A DNA stretch of 64,000 nucleotides from Oasisia sp. SBJ-2009 (Eukaryota > Annelida > Polychaeta > Sabellida > Siboglinidae): positions 8,011,811 to 8,075,810 of the forward strand of contig OZ024856.1 in assembly GCA_964017155.1 (NCBI GenBank), written 5' to 3'. Position 1 is the first letter of the stretch. Every line of letters starts with the position of its first letter. Below are positions 11,201 through 23,530 of the stretch, in pieces. The notes below the pieces were generated by a model that did no database searches, was not told the DNA's origin, and saw only the letters and a list, made by a program, of their open reading frames with translations. Made by a program: the position numbers and the translations under genes.

Positions 11201-14200
11201 ATAAGGGTATTTTCTCTTCTGAAAAATACAACGTGCAAATACAGTTCGTTAGTTTTATGGATCGTCATCGGTTCCCGAACTAGAAATCGACTACAACTTG
11301 TCGAGCTTCCAAAATGGTGCCTATATTTCGGAAATTACGCTAATCACCCTCAAAGTGCGCTTACGCCAAAGCAAAGTTATTTTCACATCTGAAACCTACA
11401 ATGTACCACTAATCTTCGTGACATGTGTGGATTCGCATGATTCCCAGAACGAAGAGTCAAGTACAAGTGGGCGTGCTTCGATACTCGTACCTATTTTTTC
11501 GGAAATTACTGTAAACTCGCTTAAATGCGTTCGCGCCAAAATAACGGTATTGTCTCATCGGAAAACTACAACGTAGTACCACTATAATTTTATACTTTTT
11601 TTTGGATTTGCATAGGTCAGACAACAAGGAATAAAGTACAAGTGGTTGAATTTCGATACTAAAAGATAGTGGCTTTGGAAATTGCGAGAAACACCCCAAA
11701 ATGCGCTTACGCCAATATAAGGGTATTTTCTCTTATGAAAAATACAACGTACAAATACAGTTCGTTAGTTTTATGGATCGTCAACGGTTCCCGGACTAGA
11801 AATCAACTACAACTTGTCGAGCTTCCAAAATGGTGCCTATATTTCGGAAATTACGCTAATCACCCTCAAAGTGCGCTTACGCCAATGCAAAGTAATGTTC
11901 ACATCTAAAACCTACAATGTACCACTACTCTTCGTGACATTTGTGGATTCGCATGATTCCCAGAACGAAGAGTCAAGTACAAGTGGGCGTGCTTCGATAC
12001 TCGTACCTATTTTTTCGGAAATTACTGTAAACTCGCTTAAATGCGTTCGCGCCAAAATAACGGTATTGTCTCATCGGAAAACTACAACGTAGTACCACTA
12101 TAATTATATACTTTTTTTGGATTTGCATAGGCCAGACAACAAGGAATAAAGTACAAGTGGTTGAATTTCGATAATAATAGATAGTGGCTTTGGAAATTGC
12201 GAGAAACACCCCAAAATGCGCTTACGCCAATATAAGGGTATTTTCTCTTCTGAAAAATACAACGTACAAATACAGTTCGTTAGTTTTATGGATCGTCATC
12301 GGTTCCCGGACTAGAAATCAACTACAACTTGTCGAGCTTCCAAAATGGTGCCTATATTTCGGAAATTACGCTAATCACCCTCAAAGTGCGCTTACGCCAA
12401 TGCAAAGTAATTTTCACATCTGAAACCTACAATGTTCCTCTTCTATTCGTGACATTTGTGGATTCGCATGGTTCCCAGGGCGAAGAGTCAAGTACAAGTG
12501 GTCCTGCTTCGATACGCGTACCTATTTTTTCGGAAATTACGTTAAACTCCCTTAAATGCGTTCGCGCCAAATTAACGGTATTATCTCATCGGAAAACTAC
12601 ATCGTAGTACGACTATATTAAGATACTTTTTTTGGATTTGTATAGTCCAGACAACGAGGAATAAAGTGCACGGGGTTGAATTTCGATACTAATAGATAGT
12701 GATTTTCGAAATTTCGATAAACACCCCAAAGTGCGCTTGCGCCAATATAAGGGTATTTTCTCTTCTGAAAAATACAACGTGCAAATACAGTTCGTTAGTT
12801 GTATGGATCGTCATCGGTTCCCGAACTAGAAATCGACAACAACTTGTCGAGCTTCCAAAATGGTGCCTATATTTCGGAAATTACGCTAATCACCCTCAAA
12901 GTGCGCTTACGCCAAAGCAAAGTTATTTTCACATCTGAAACCTACAATGTACCACTAATCTTCGTGACATGTGTGGATTCGCATGATTCCCAGAACGAAG
13001 AGTCAAGTACAAGTGGGCGTGCTTCGATACTCGTACCTATTTTTTCGGAAATTACTGTAAACTCGCTTAAATGCGTTCGCGCCAAAATAACGGTATTGTC
13101 TCATCGGAAAACTACAACGTAGTACCACTATAATTATATACTTTTTTTTGGATTTGCATAGGTCAGACAACAAGGAATAAAGTACAAGTGGTTGAATTTC
13201 GATACTAAAAGATAGTGGCTTTGGAAATTGCGAGAAACACCCCAAAATGCGCTTACGCCAATATAAGGGTATTTTCTCTTCTGAAAAATACAACGTACAA
13301 ATACAGTTCGTTAGTTTTATGGATCGTCATCGGTTCCCGGACTAGAAATCAACTACAACTTGTCGAGCTTCCAAAATGGTGCCTATATTTCGGAAATTAC
13401 GCTAATCACCCTCAAAGTGCGCTTACGCCAATGCAAAGTAATTTTCACATCTGAAACCTACAATGTACCACTACTCTTCGTGACATTTGTGGATTCGCAT
13501 GATTCCCAGAACGAAGAGTCAAGTACAAGTGGGCGTGCTTCGATACTCGTACCTATTTTTTCGGAAATTACTGTAAACTCGCTTAAATGCGTTCGCGCCA
13601 AAATAACGGTATTGTCTCATCGGAAAACTACAACGTAGTACCACTATAATTAGATACTTTTTTTTGGATTTGCACAGGCCAGACAACGAGGAATAAAGTA
13701 CAAGTGGTTGAATTTCGATACTAATAGATAGTGGCTTTGGAAATTGCGAGAAACACCCCAAAATGCGCTTACGCCAATATAAGGGTATTTTCTCTTCTGA
13801 AAAATACAACTTACCAATACAGTTCGTTAGTTTTATGGATCGTCATCGGTTCCCGGACTAGAAATCAATTACAGCTTGTCGAGCTTCCAAAATGGTGCCT
13901 ATATTTCGGAAATTACGCTAATCACCCTCAAAGTTCGCTTACGCCAATGCAATGTTATTTTCACATCTGAAACCTACAATGTTCCACTACTATTCGTGAC
14001 CTTTGTGGATTCGCGTGGTTCCCAGGGCGAAGAGTCATGTACAAGTGGTCGTGCTTCGATACGCGTACCTATTTTTTCGGAAATTACGTTAAACTCCCTT
14101 AAATGCGTTCGCGCCAAATTAACGGTATTATCTCATCGGAAAACTACATCGTAGTACGACTATATTAAGATACTTTTTTTGGATTTGTATAGTCCAGGCA

Positions 14201-14939
14201 ACGAGGAATAAAGTGCACGGGGTTGAATTTCGATACTAATAGATAGTGATTTTCGAAATTTCGATAAACACCCCAAAGTGCGCTTGCGCCAATATAAGGG
14301 TATTTTCTCTTCTGAAAAATACAACGTACAAATACAGTTCGTTAGTTTTATGGATCGTCATCGGTTCCCGAACTAGAAATCGACTACAACTTGTCGAGCT
14401 TCCAAAATGGTGCCTATATTTCGGAAATTACGCTAATCACCCTCAAAGTGCGCTTACGCCAATGCAAAGTTATTTTCACATCTGAAACCTACAATGTACC
14501 ACTACTCTTCGTGACATGTGTGGATTCGCATGATTCCCAGAACGAAGAGTCAAGTACAAGTGGGCGTGCTTCGATACTCGTACCTATTTTTTCCGAAATT
14601 ACTGTAAACTCGCTTAAATGCGTTCGCGCCAAAACAACGGTATTGTCTCATCGGAAAACTACAACGTAGTACCACTATAATTAGATACTTTTTTTTTGGA
14701 TTTGCACAGGCCAGACAACGAGGAATAAAGTACAAGTGGTTGAATTTCGATACTAATAGATAGTGGCTTTGGAAATTTCGATAAACACCCCAAAGTGCGC
14801 TTGCGCCAATATAAGGGTATTTTCTCTTCTGAAAAATACAACGTACAAATACAGTTCGTTAGTTTTATGGATCGTCATCGGTTCCCGAACTAGAAATCGA
14901 CTACAACTTGTCGAGCTTCCAAAATGGTGCCTATATTTC
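8235..14939 (+). repeat. 13-monomer HOR, copy 2 (6,705 bp)
   Basis: Second copy of the 6,705-bp unit, starting at the same private tttcagaaat mark. Monomer starts are 8575, 9092, 9608, 10123, 10638, 11153, 11669, 12184, 12699, 13215, 13731, 14246 and 14763. Copy-specific substitutions include aatgttcac in monomer 11669 and ctataacg at 8471-8478. The few differences from copy 1 across 6.7 kb indicate a recent duplication. At 14,940 the periodicity ends: that base is g where the starts of copies 1 and 2 have a. Confidence 0.92.
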
Positions 14940-15278
14940 GGAAATTACGCTAATCACCCTCAAAGTGCGCTTACGCCAATGCAAAGTTATTTTCACATCT
15001 GAAACCTACAATGTACCACTACTCTTCGTGACATGTGTGGATTCGCATGATTCCCAGAACGAAGAGTCAAGTACAAGTGGGCGTGCTTCGATACTCGTAC
15101 CTATTTTTTCCGAAATTACTGTAAACTCGCTTAAATGCGTTCGCGCCAAAACAACGGTATTGTCTCATCGGAAAACTACAACGTAGTACCACTATAATTA
15201 GATACTTTTTTTTGGATTTGCATAGGTCAGACAACAAGAAATAAAGTACAAGTGGTTGAATTTCGATACTAAAAGATA
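14763..15278 (+). repeat. Chimeric monomer joining the 13-mer and 8-mer HOR blocks
   Basis: The first part, including attagatac at 15,197-15,205, follows the subtype of monomers 14,246 and 7541. After the poly(T) run the sequence switches to gcataggtcagacaacaa, the form that normally precedes the tcttatgaaaaat monomers. The breakpoint lies within 15,202-15,222. Downstream, the 4,126-bp periodicity begins. The monomer also carries a private caagaaataaag where other copies read caaggaataaag. Confidence 0.8.
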
Positions 15279-18200
15279 GTGGCTTTGGAAATTGCGAGAA
15301 ACACCCCAAAATGCGCTTACGCCAATATAAGGGTATTTTCTCTTATGAAAAATACAACGTACAAATACAGTTCGTTAGTTTTATGGATCGTCAACGGTTC
15401 CCGGACTAGAAATCAACTACAACTTGTCGAGCTTCCAAAATGGTGCCTATATTTCGGAAATTACGCTAATCACCCTCAAAGTGCGCTTACGCCAATGCAA
15501 AGTAATTTTCACATCTGAAACCTACAATGTACCACTACTCTTCGTGACATTTGTGGATTCGCATGATTCCCAGAACGAAGAGTCAAGTACAAGTGGGCGT
15601 GCTTCGATACTCGTACCTATTTTTTCGGAAATTACTGTAAACTCGCTTAAATGCGTTCGCGCCAAAATAACGGTATTGTCTCATCGGAAAACTACAACGT
15701 AGTACCACTATAATTATATACTTTTTTTGGATTTGCATAGGCCAGACAACAAGGAATAAAGTACAAGTGGTTGAATTTCGATACTAATAGATAGTGGCTT
15801 TGGAAATTGCGAGAAACACCCCAAAATGCGCTTACGCCAATATAAGGGTATTTTCTCTTCTGAAAAATACAACGTACAAATACAGTTCGTTAGTTTTATG
15901 GATCGTCATCGGTTCCCGGACTAGAAATCAACTACAACTTGTCGAGCTTCCAAAATGGTGCCTATATTTCGGAAATTACGCTAATCACCCTCAAAGTGCG
16001 CTTACGCCAATGCAAAGTAATTTTCACATCTGAAACCTACAATGTTCCACTTGTATTCGTGACATTTGTGGATTCGCATGGTTCCCAGGGCGAAGAGTCA
16101 AGTACAAGTGGTCCTGCTTCGATACGCGTACCTATTTTTTCGGAAATTACGTTAAACTCCCTTAAATGCGTTCGCGCCAAATTAACGGTATTATCTCATC
16201 GGAAAACTACATCGTAGTACGACTATATTAAGATACTTTTTTTGGATTTGTATAGTCCAGACAACGAGGAATAAAGTGCACGGGGTTGAATTTCGATACT
16301 AATAGATAGTGATTTTCGAAATTTCGATAAACACCCCAAAGTGCGCTTGCGCCAATATAAGGGTATTTTCTCTTCTGAAAAATACAACGTACAAATACAG
16401 TTCGTTAGTTTTATGGATCGTCATCGGTTCCCGAACTAGAAATCGACTACAACTTGTCGAGCTTCCAAAATGGTGCCTATATTTCGGAAATTACGCTAAT
16501 CACCCTCAAAGTGCGCTTACGCCAAAGCAAAGTTATTTTCACATCTGAAACCTACAATGTACCACTAATCTTCGTGACATGTGTGGATTCGCATGATTCC
16601 CAGAACGAAGAGTCAAGTACAAGTGGGCGTGCTTCGATACTCGTACCTATTTTTTCGGAAATTACTGTAAACTCGCTTAAATGCGTTCGCGCCAAAATAA
16701 CGGTATTGTCTCATCGGAAAACTACAACGTAGTACCACTATAATTATATACTTTTTTTTGGATTTGCATAGGTCAGACAACAAGGAATAAAGTACAAGTG
16801 GTTGAATTTCGATACTAAAAGATAGTGGCTTTGGAAATTGCGAGAAACATCCCAAAATGCGCTTACGCCAATATAAGGGTATTTTCTCTTCTGAAAAATA
16901 CAACGTACAAATACAGTTCGTTAGTTTTATGGATCGTCATCGGTTCCCGGACTAGAAATCAACTACAACTTGTCGAGCTTCCAAAATGGTGCCTATATTT
17001 CGGAAATTACGCTAATCACCCTCAAAGTGCGCTTACGCCAATGCAAAGTAATTTTCACATCTGAAACCTACAATGTACCACTACTCTTCGTGACATTTGT
17101 GGATTCGCATGATTCCCAGAACGAAGAGTCAAGTACAAGTGGGCGTGCTTCGATACTCGTACCTATTTTTTCGGAAATTACTGTAAACTCGCTTAAATGC
17201 GTTCGCGCCAAAATAACGGTATCGTCTCATCGGAAAACTACAACGTAGTACCACTATAATTAGATACTTTTTTTTGGATTTGCACAGGCCAGACAACGAG
17301 GAATAAAGTACAAGTGGTTGAATTTCGATACTAATAGATAGTGGCTTTGGAAATTGCGAGAAACACCCCAAAATGCGCTTACGCCAATATAAGGGTATTT
17401 TCTCTTCTGAAAAATACAACTTACCAATACAGTTCGTTAGTTTTATGGATCGTCATCGGTTCCCGGACTAGAAATCAATTACAGCTTGTCGAGCTTCCAA
17501 AATGGTGCCTATATTTCGGAAATTACGCTAATCACCCTCAAAGTTCGCTTACGCCAATGCAATGTTATTTTCACATCTGAAACCTACAATGTTCCACTAC
17601 TATTCGTGACCTTTTTGGATTCGCGTGGTTCCCAGGGCGAAGAGTCATGTACAAGTGGTCGTGCTTCGATACGCGTACCTATTTTTTCGGAAATTACGTT
17701 AAACTCCCTTAAATGCGTTCGCGCCAAATTAACGGTATTATCTCATCGGAAAACTACATCGTAGTACGACTATATTAAGATACTTTTTTTGGATTTGTAT
17801 AGTCCAGGAAACGAGGAATAAAGTGCACGGGGTTGAATTTCGATACTAATAGATAGTGATTTTCGAAATTTCGATAAACACCCCAAAGTGCGCTTGCGCC
17901 AATATAAGGGTATTTTCTCTTCTGAAAAATACAACGTACAAATACAGTTCGTTAGTTTTATGGATCGTCATCGGTTCCCGAACTAGAAATCGACTACAAC
18001 TTGTCGAGCTTCCAAAATGGTGCCTATATTTCGGAAATTACGCTAATCACCCTCAAAGTGCGCTTACGCCAATGCAAAGTTATTTTCACATCTGAAACCT
18101 ACAATGTACCACTACTCTTCGTGACATGTGTGGATTCGCATGATTCCCAGAACGAAGAGTCAAGTACAAGTGGGCGTGCTTCGATACTCGTACCTATTTT

Positions 18201-19404
18201 TTCCGAAATTACTGTAAACTCGCTTAAATGCGTTCGCGCCAAAACAACGGTATTGTCTCATCGGAAAACTACAACGTAGTACCACTATAATTAGATACTT
18301 TTTTTTTGGATTTGCACAGGCCAGACAACGAGGAATAAAGTACAAGTGGTTGAATTTCGATACTAATAGATAGTGGCTTTGGAAATTTCGATAAACACCC
18401 CAAAGTGCGCTTGCGCCAATATAAGGGTATTTTCTCTTCTGAAAAATACAACGTACAAATACAATTCGTTAGTTTTATGGATCGTCATCGGTTCCCGAAC
18501 TAGAAATCGACTACAACTTGTCGAGCTTCCAAAATGGTGCCTATATTTCGGAAATTACGCTAATCACCCTCAAAGTGCGCTTACGCCAATGCAAAGTAAT
18601 TTTCACATCTGAAACCTACAATGTTCCACTACTATTCCTGACATTTGTGGATTCGCATGGTTCCCAGGGCGAAGAGTCAAGTACAAGTGGTCCTGCTTCG
18701 ATACGCGTACCTATTTTTTCGGAAATTACGTTAAACTCCCTTAAATGCGTTCGCGCCAAATTAACGGTATTATCTCATCGGAAAACTACATCGTAGTACG
18801 ACTATATTAAGATACTTTTTTTGGATTTGTATAGTCCAGACAACGAGGAATAAAGTGCACGGGGTTGAATTTCGATACTAATAGATAGTGATTTTCGAAA
18901 TTTCGATAAACACCCCAAAGTGCGCTTGCGCCAATATAAGGGTATTTTCTCTTCTGAAAAATACAACGTACAAATACAGTTCGTTAGTTTTATGGATCGT
19001 CATCGGTTCCCGAACTAGAAATCGACTACAACTGGTCGAGCTTCCAAAATGGTGCCTATATTTCGGAAATTACGCTAATCACCCTCAAAGTGCGCTTACG
19101 CCAAAGCAAAGTTATTTTCACATCTGAAACCTACAATGTACCACTAATCTTCGTGACATGTGTGGATTCGCATGATTCCCAGAACGAAGAGTCAAGTACA
19201 AGTGGGCGTGCTTCGATACTCGTACCTATTTTTTTCGGAAATTACTGTAAACTCGCTTAAATGCGTTCGCGCCAAAATAACGGTATTGTCTCATCGGAAA
19301 ACTACAACGTAGTACCACTATAATTTTATACTTTTTTTTGGATTTGCATAGGTCAGACAACAAGGAATAAAGTACAAGTGGTTGAATTTCGATACTAAAA
19401 GATA
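15279..19404 (+). repeat. 8-monomer HOR (4,126 bp), copy 1
   Basis: Monomer starts are 15279, 15794, 16309, 16825, 17341, 17856, 18373 and 18888, with spacings 515, 515, 516, 516, 515, 517, 515, 517. The unit starts with the tcttatgaaaaat / gtcaacgg monomer. Marks shared with copy 2 only include aaacatccc (t at 16,850) and ggtatcgtctc in monomer 16825. It contains the chimeric monomer 18373 and, in monomer 18888, a poly(T) run with one extra base (19,229-19,235). A copy-specific change is actggtcgag at 19,031-19,040. Confidence 0.95.
18373..18887 (+). repeat. Chimeric monomer of the 8-mer unit (five-monomer exchange)
   Basis: The first part reads like monomers 8058 and 14763 (ggaaatttcgataaac, gaactagaaatcgac). 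The second part reads like monomer 10638 (gcaaagtaatttt, ggttcccagggcg, ggtcctgcttcg). The breakpoint lies between about 18,510 and 18,597. Joining these two positions of a 13-mer unit removes five monomers, which matches the 2,579-bp difference between 6,705 and 4,126. The same chimera recurs in monomers 22499, 26625 and 30751. Confidence 0.75.
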
Positions 19405-22400
19405 GTGGCTTTGGAAATTGCGAGAAACACCCCAAAATGCGCTTACGCCAATATAAGGGTATTTTCTCTTATGAAAAATACAACGTACAAATACAGTTCG
19501 TTAGTTTTATGGATCGTCAACGGTTCCCGGACTAGAAATCAACTACAAGTTGTCGAGCTTCCAAAATGGTGCCTATATTTCGGAAATTACGCTAATCACC
19601 CTCAAAGTGCGCTTACGCCAATGCAAAGTAATTTTCACATCTGAAACCTACAATGTACCACTACTCTTCGTGACATTTGTGGATTCGCATGATTCCCAGA
19701 ACGAAGAGTCAAGTACAAGTGGGCGTGCTTCGATACTCGTACCTATTTTTTCGGAAATTACTGTAAACTCGCTTAAATGCGTTCGCGCCAAAATAACGGT
19801 ATTGTCTCATCGGAAAACTACAACGTAGTACCACTATAATTATATACTTTTTTTGGATTTGCATAGGCCAGACAACAAGGAATAAAGTACAAGTGGTTGA
19901 ATTTCGATACTAATAGATAGTGGCTTTGGAAATTGCGAGAAACACCCCAAAATGCGCTTACGCCAATATAAGGGTATTTTCTCTTCTGAAAAATACAACG
20001 TACAAATACAGTTCGTTAGTTTTATGGATCGTCATCGGTTCCCGGACTAGAAATCAACTACAACTTGTCGAGCTTCCAAAATGGTGCCTATATTTCGGAA
20101 ATTACGCTAATCACCCTCAAAGTGCGCTTACGCCAATGCAAAGTAATTTTCACATCTGAAACCTACAATGTTCCACTTGTATTCGTGACATTTGTGGATT
20201 CGCATGGTTCCCAGGGCGAAGAGTCAAGTACAAGTGGTCCTGCTTCGATACGCGTACCTATTTTTTCGGAAATTACGTTAAACTCCCTTAAATGCGTTCG
20301 CGCCAAATTAACGGTATTATCTCATCGGAAAACTACATCGTAGTACGACTATATTAAGATACTTTTTTTGGATTTGTATAGTCCAGACAACGAGGAATAA
20401 AGTGCACGGGGTTGAATTTCGATACTAATAGATAGTGATTTTCGAAATTTCGATAAACACCCCAAAGTGCGCTTGCGCCAATATAAGGGTATTTTCTCTT
20501 CTGAAAAATACAACGTGCAAATACAGTTCGTTAGTTTTATGGATCGTCATCGGTTCCCGAACTAGAAATCGACTACAACTTGTCGAGCTTCCAAAATGGT
20601 GCCTATATTTCGGAAATTACGCTAATCACCCTCAAAGTGCGCTTACGCCAAAGCAAAGTTATTTTCACATCTGAAACCTACAATGTACCACTAATCTTCG
20701 TGACATGTGTGGATTCGCATGATTCCCAGAACGAAGAGTCAAGTACAAGTGGGCGTGCTTCGATACTCGTACCTATTTTTTCGGAAATTACTGTAAACTC
20801 GCTTAAATGCGTTCGCGCCAAAATAACGGTATTGTCTCATCGGAAAACTACAACGTAGTACCACTATAATTATATACTTTTTTTTGGATTTGCATAGGTC
20901 AGACAACAAGGAATAAAGTACAAGTGGTTGAATTTCGATACTAAAAGATAGTGGCTTTGGAAATTGCGAGAAACATCCCAAAATGCGCTTACGCCAATAT
21001 AAGGGTATTTTCTCTTCTGAAAAATACAACGTACAAATACAGTTCGTTAGTTTTATGGATCGTCATCGGTTCCCGGACTAGAAATCAACTACAACTTGTC
21101 GAGCTTCCAAAATGGTGCCTATATTTCGGAAATTACGCTAATCACCCTCAAAGTGCGCTTACGCCAATGCAAAGTAATTTTCACATCTGAAACCTACAAT
21201 GTACCACTACTCTTCGTGACATTTGTGGATTCGCATGATTCCCAGAACGAAGAGTCAAGTACAAGTGGGCGTGCTTCGATACTCGTACCTATTTTTTCGG
21301 AAATTACTGTAAACTCGCTTAAATGCGTTCGCGCCAAAATAACGGTATCGTCTCATCGGAAAACTACAACGTAGTACCACTATAATTAGATACTTTTTTT
21401 TGGATTTGCACAGGCCAGACAACGAGGAATAAAGTACAAGTGGTTGAATTTCGATACTAATAGATAGTGGCTTTGGAAATTGCGAGAAACACCCCAAAAT
21501 GCGCTTACGCCAATATAAGGGTATTTTCTCTTCTGAAAAATACAACTTACCAATACAGTTCGTTAGTTTTATGGATCGTCATCGGTTCCCGGACTAGAAA
21601 TCAATTACAGCTTGTCGAGCTTCCAAAATGGTGCCTATATTTCGGAAATTACGCTAATCACCCTCAAAGTTCGTTTACGCCAATGCAATGTTATTTTCAC
21701 ATCTGAAACCTACAATGTTCCACTACTATTCGTGACCTTTTTGGATTCGCGTGGTTCCCAGGGCGAAGAGTCATGTACAAGTGGTCGTGCTTCGATACGC
21801 GTACCTATTTTTTCGGAAATTACGTTAAACTCCCTTAAATGCGTTCGCGCCAAATTAACGGTATTATCTCATCGGAAAACTACATCGTAGTACGACTATA
21901 TTAAGATACTTTTTTTGGATTTGTATAGTCCAGGAAACGAGGAATAAAGTGCACGGGGTTGAATTTCGATACTAATAGATAGTGATTTTCGAAATTTCGA
22001 TAAACACCCCAAAGTGCGCTTGCGCCAATATAAGGGTATTTTCTCTTCTGAAAAATACAACGTACAAATACAGTTCGTTAGTTTTATGGATCGTCATCGG
22101 TTCCCGAACTAGAAATCGACTACAACTTGTCGAGCTTCCAAAATGGTGCCTATATTTCGGAAATTACGCTAATCACCCTCAAAGTGCGCTTACGCCAATG
22201 CAAAGTTATTTTCACATCTGAAACCTACAATGTACCACTACTCTTCGTGACATGTGTGGATTCGCATGATTCCCAGAACGAAGAGTCAAGTACAAGTGGG
22301 CGTGCTTCGATACTCGTACCTATTTTTTCCGAAATTACTGTAAACTCGCTTAAATGCGTTCGCGCCAAAACAACGGTATTGTCTCATCGGAAAACTACAA

Positions 22401-23530
22401 CGTAGTACCACTATAATTAGATACTTTTTTTTTGGATTTGCACAGGCCAGACAACGAGGAATAAAGTACAAGTGGTTGAATTTCGATACTAATAGATAGT
22501 GGCTTTGGAAATTTCGATAAACACCCCAAAGTGCGCTTGCGCCAATATAAGGGTATTTTCTCTTCTGAAAAATACAACGTACAAATACAATTCGTTAGTT
22601 TTATGGATCGTCATCGGTTCCCGAACTAGAAATCGACTACAACTTGTCGAGCTTCCAAAATGGTGCCTATATTTCGGAAATTACGCTAATCACCCTCAAA
22701 GTGCGCTTACGCCAATGCAAAGTAATTTTCACATCTGAAACCTACAATGTTCCACTACTATTCCTGACATTTGTGGATTCGCATGGTTCCCAGGGCGAAG
22801 AGTCAAGTACAAGTGGTCCTGCTTCGATACGCGTACCTATTTTTTCGGAAATTACGTTAAACTCCCTTAAATGCGTTCGCGCCAAATTAACGGTATTATC
22901 TCATCGGAAAACTACATCGTAGTACGACTATATTAAGATACTTTTTTTGGATTTGTATAGTCCAGACAACGAGGAATAAAGTGCACGGGGTTGAATTTCG
23001 ATACTAATAGATAGTGATTTTCGAAATTTCGATAAACACCCCAAAGTGCGCTTGCGCCAATATAAGGGTATTTTCTCTTCTGAAAAATACAACGTACAAA
23101 TACAGTTCGTTAGTTTTATGGATCGTCATCGGTTCCCGAACTAGAAATCGACTACAACTTGTCGAGCTTCCAAAATGGTGCCTATATTTCGGAAATTACG
23201 CTAATCACCCTCAAAGTGCGCTTACGCCAAAGCAAAGTTATTTTCACATCTGAAACCTACAATGTACCACTAATCTTCGTGACATGTGTGGATTCGCATG
23301 ATTCCCAGAACGAAGAGTCAAGTACAAGTGGGCGTGCTTCGATACTCGTACCTATTTTTTTCGGAAATTACTGTAAACTCGCTTAAATGCGTTCGCGCCA
23401 AAATAACGGTATTGTCTCATCGGAAAACTACAACGTAGTACCACTATAATTTTATACTTTTTTTTGGATTTGCATAGGTCAGACAACAAGGAATAAAGTA
23501 CAAGTGGTTGAATTTCGATACTAAAAGATA
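19405..23530 (+). repeat. 8-monomer HOR (4,126 bp), copy 2
   Basis: Monomer starts are 19405, 19920, 20435, 20951, 21467, 21982, 22499 and 23014, with the same spacing series as copy 1. It keeps aaacatccc (t at 20,976) and ggtatcgtctc, like copy 1. It has caacgtgcaa in monomer 20435, which copy 3 shares and copy 1 lacks. The variant ttcgtttacg in monomer 21467 is private. Confidence 0.95.

Noticed and set aside
1530..14939. The 6,705-bp duplication as an assembly artefact
   Set aside because: The copies differ at several private sites (monomers 2903, 5479, 8058, 11669), so it is not a simple duplication of identical contig sequence. Long-read support would still be the decisive test.
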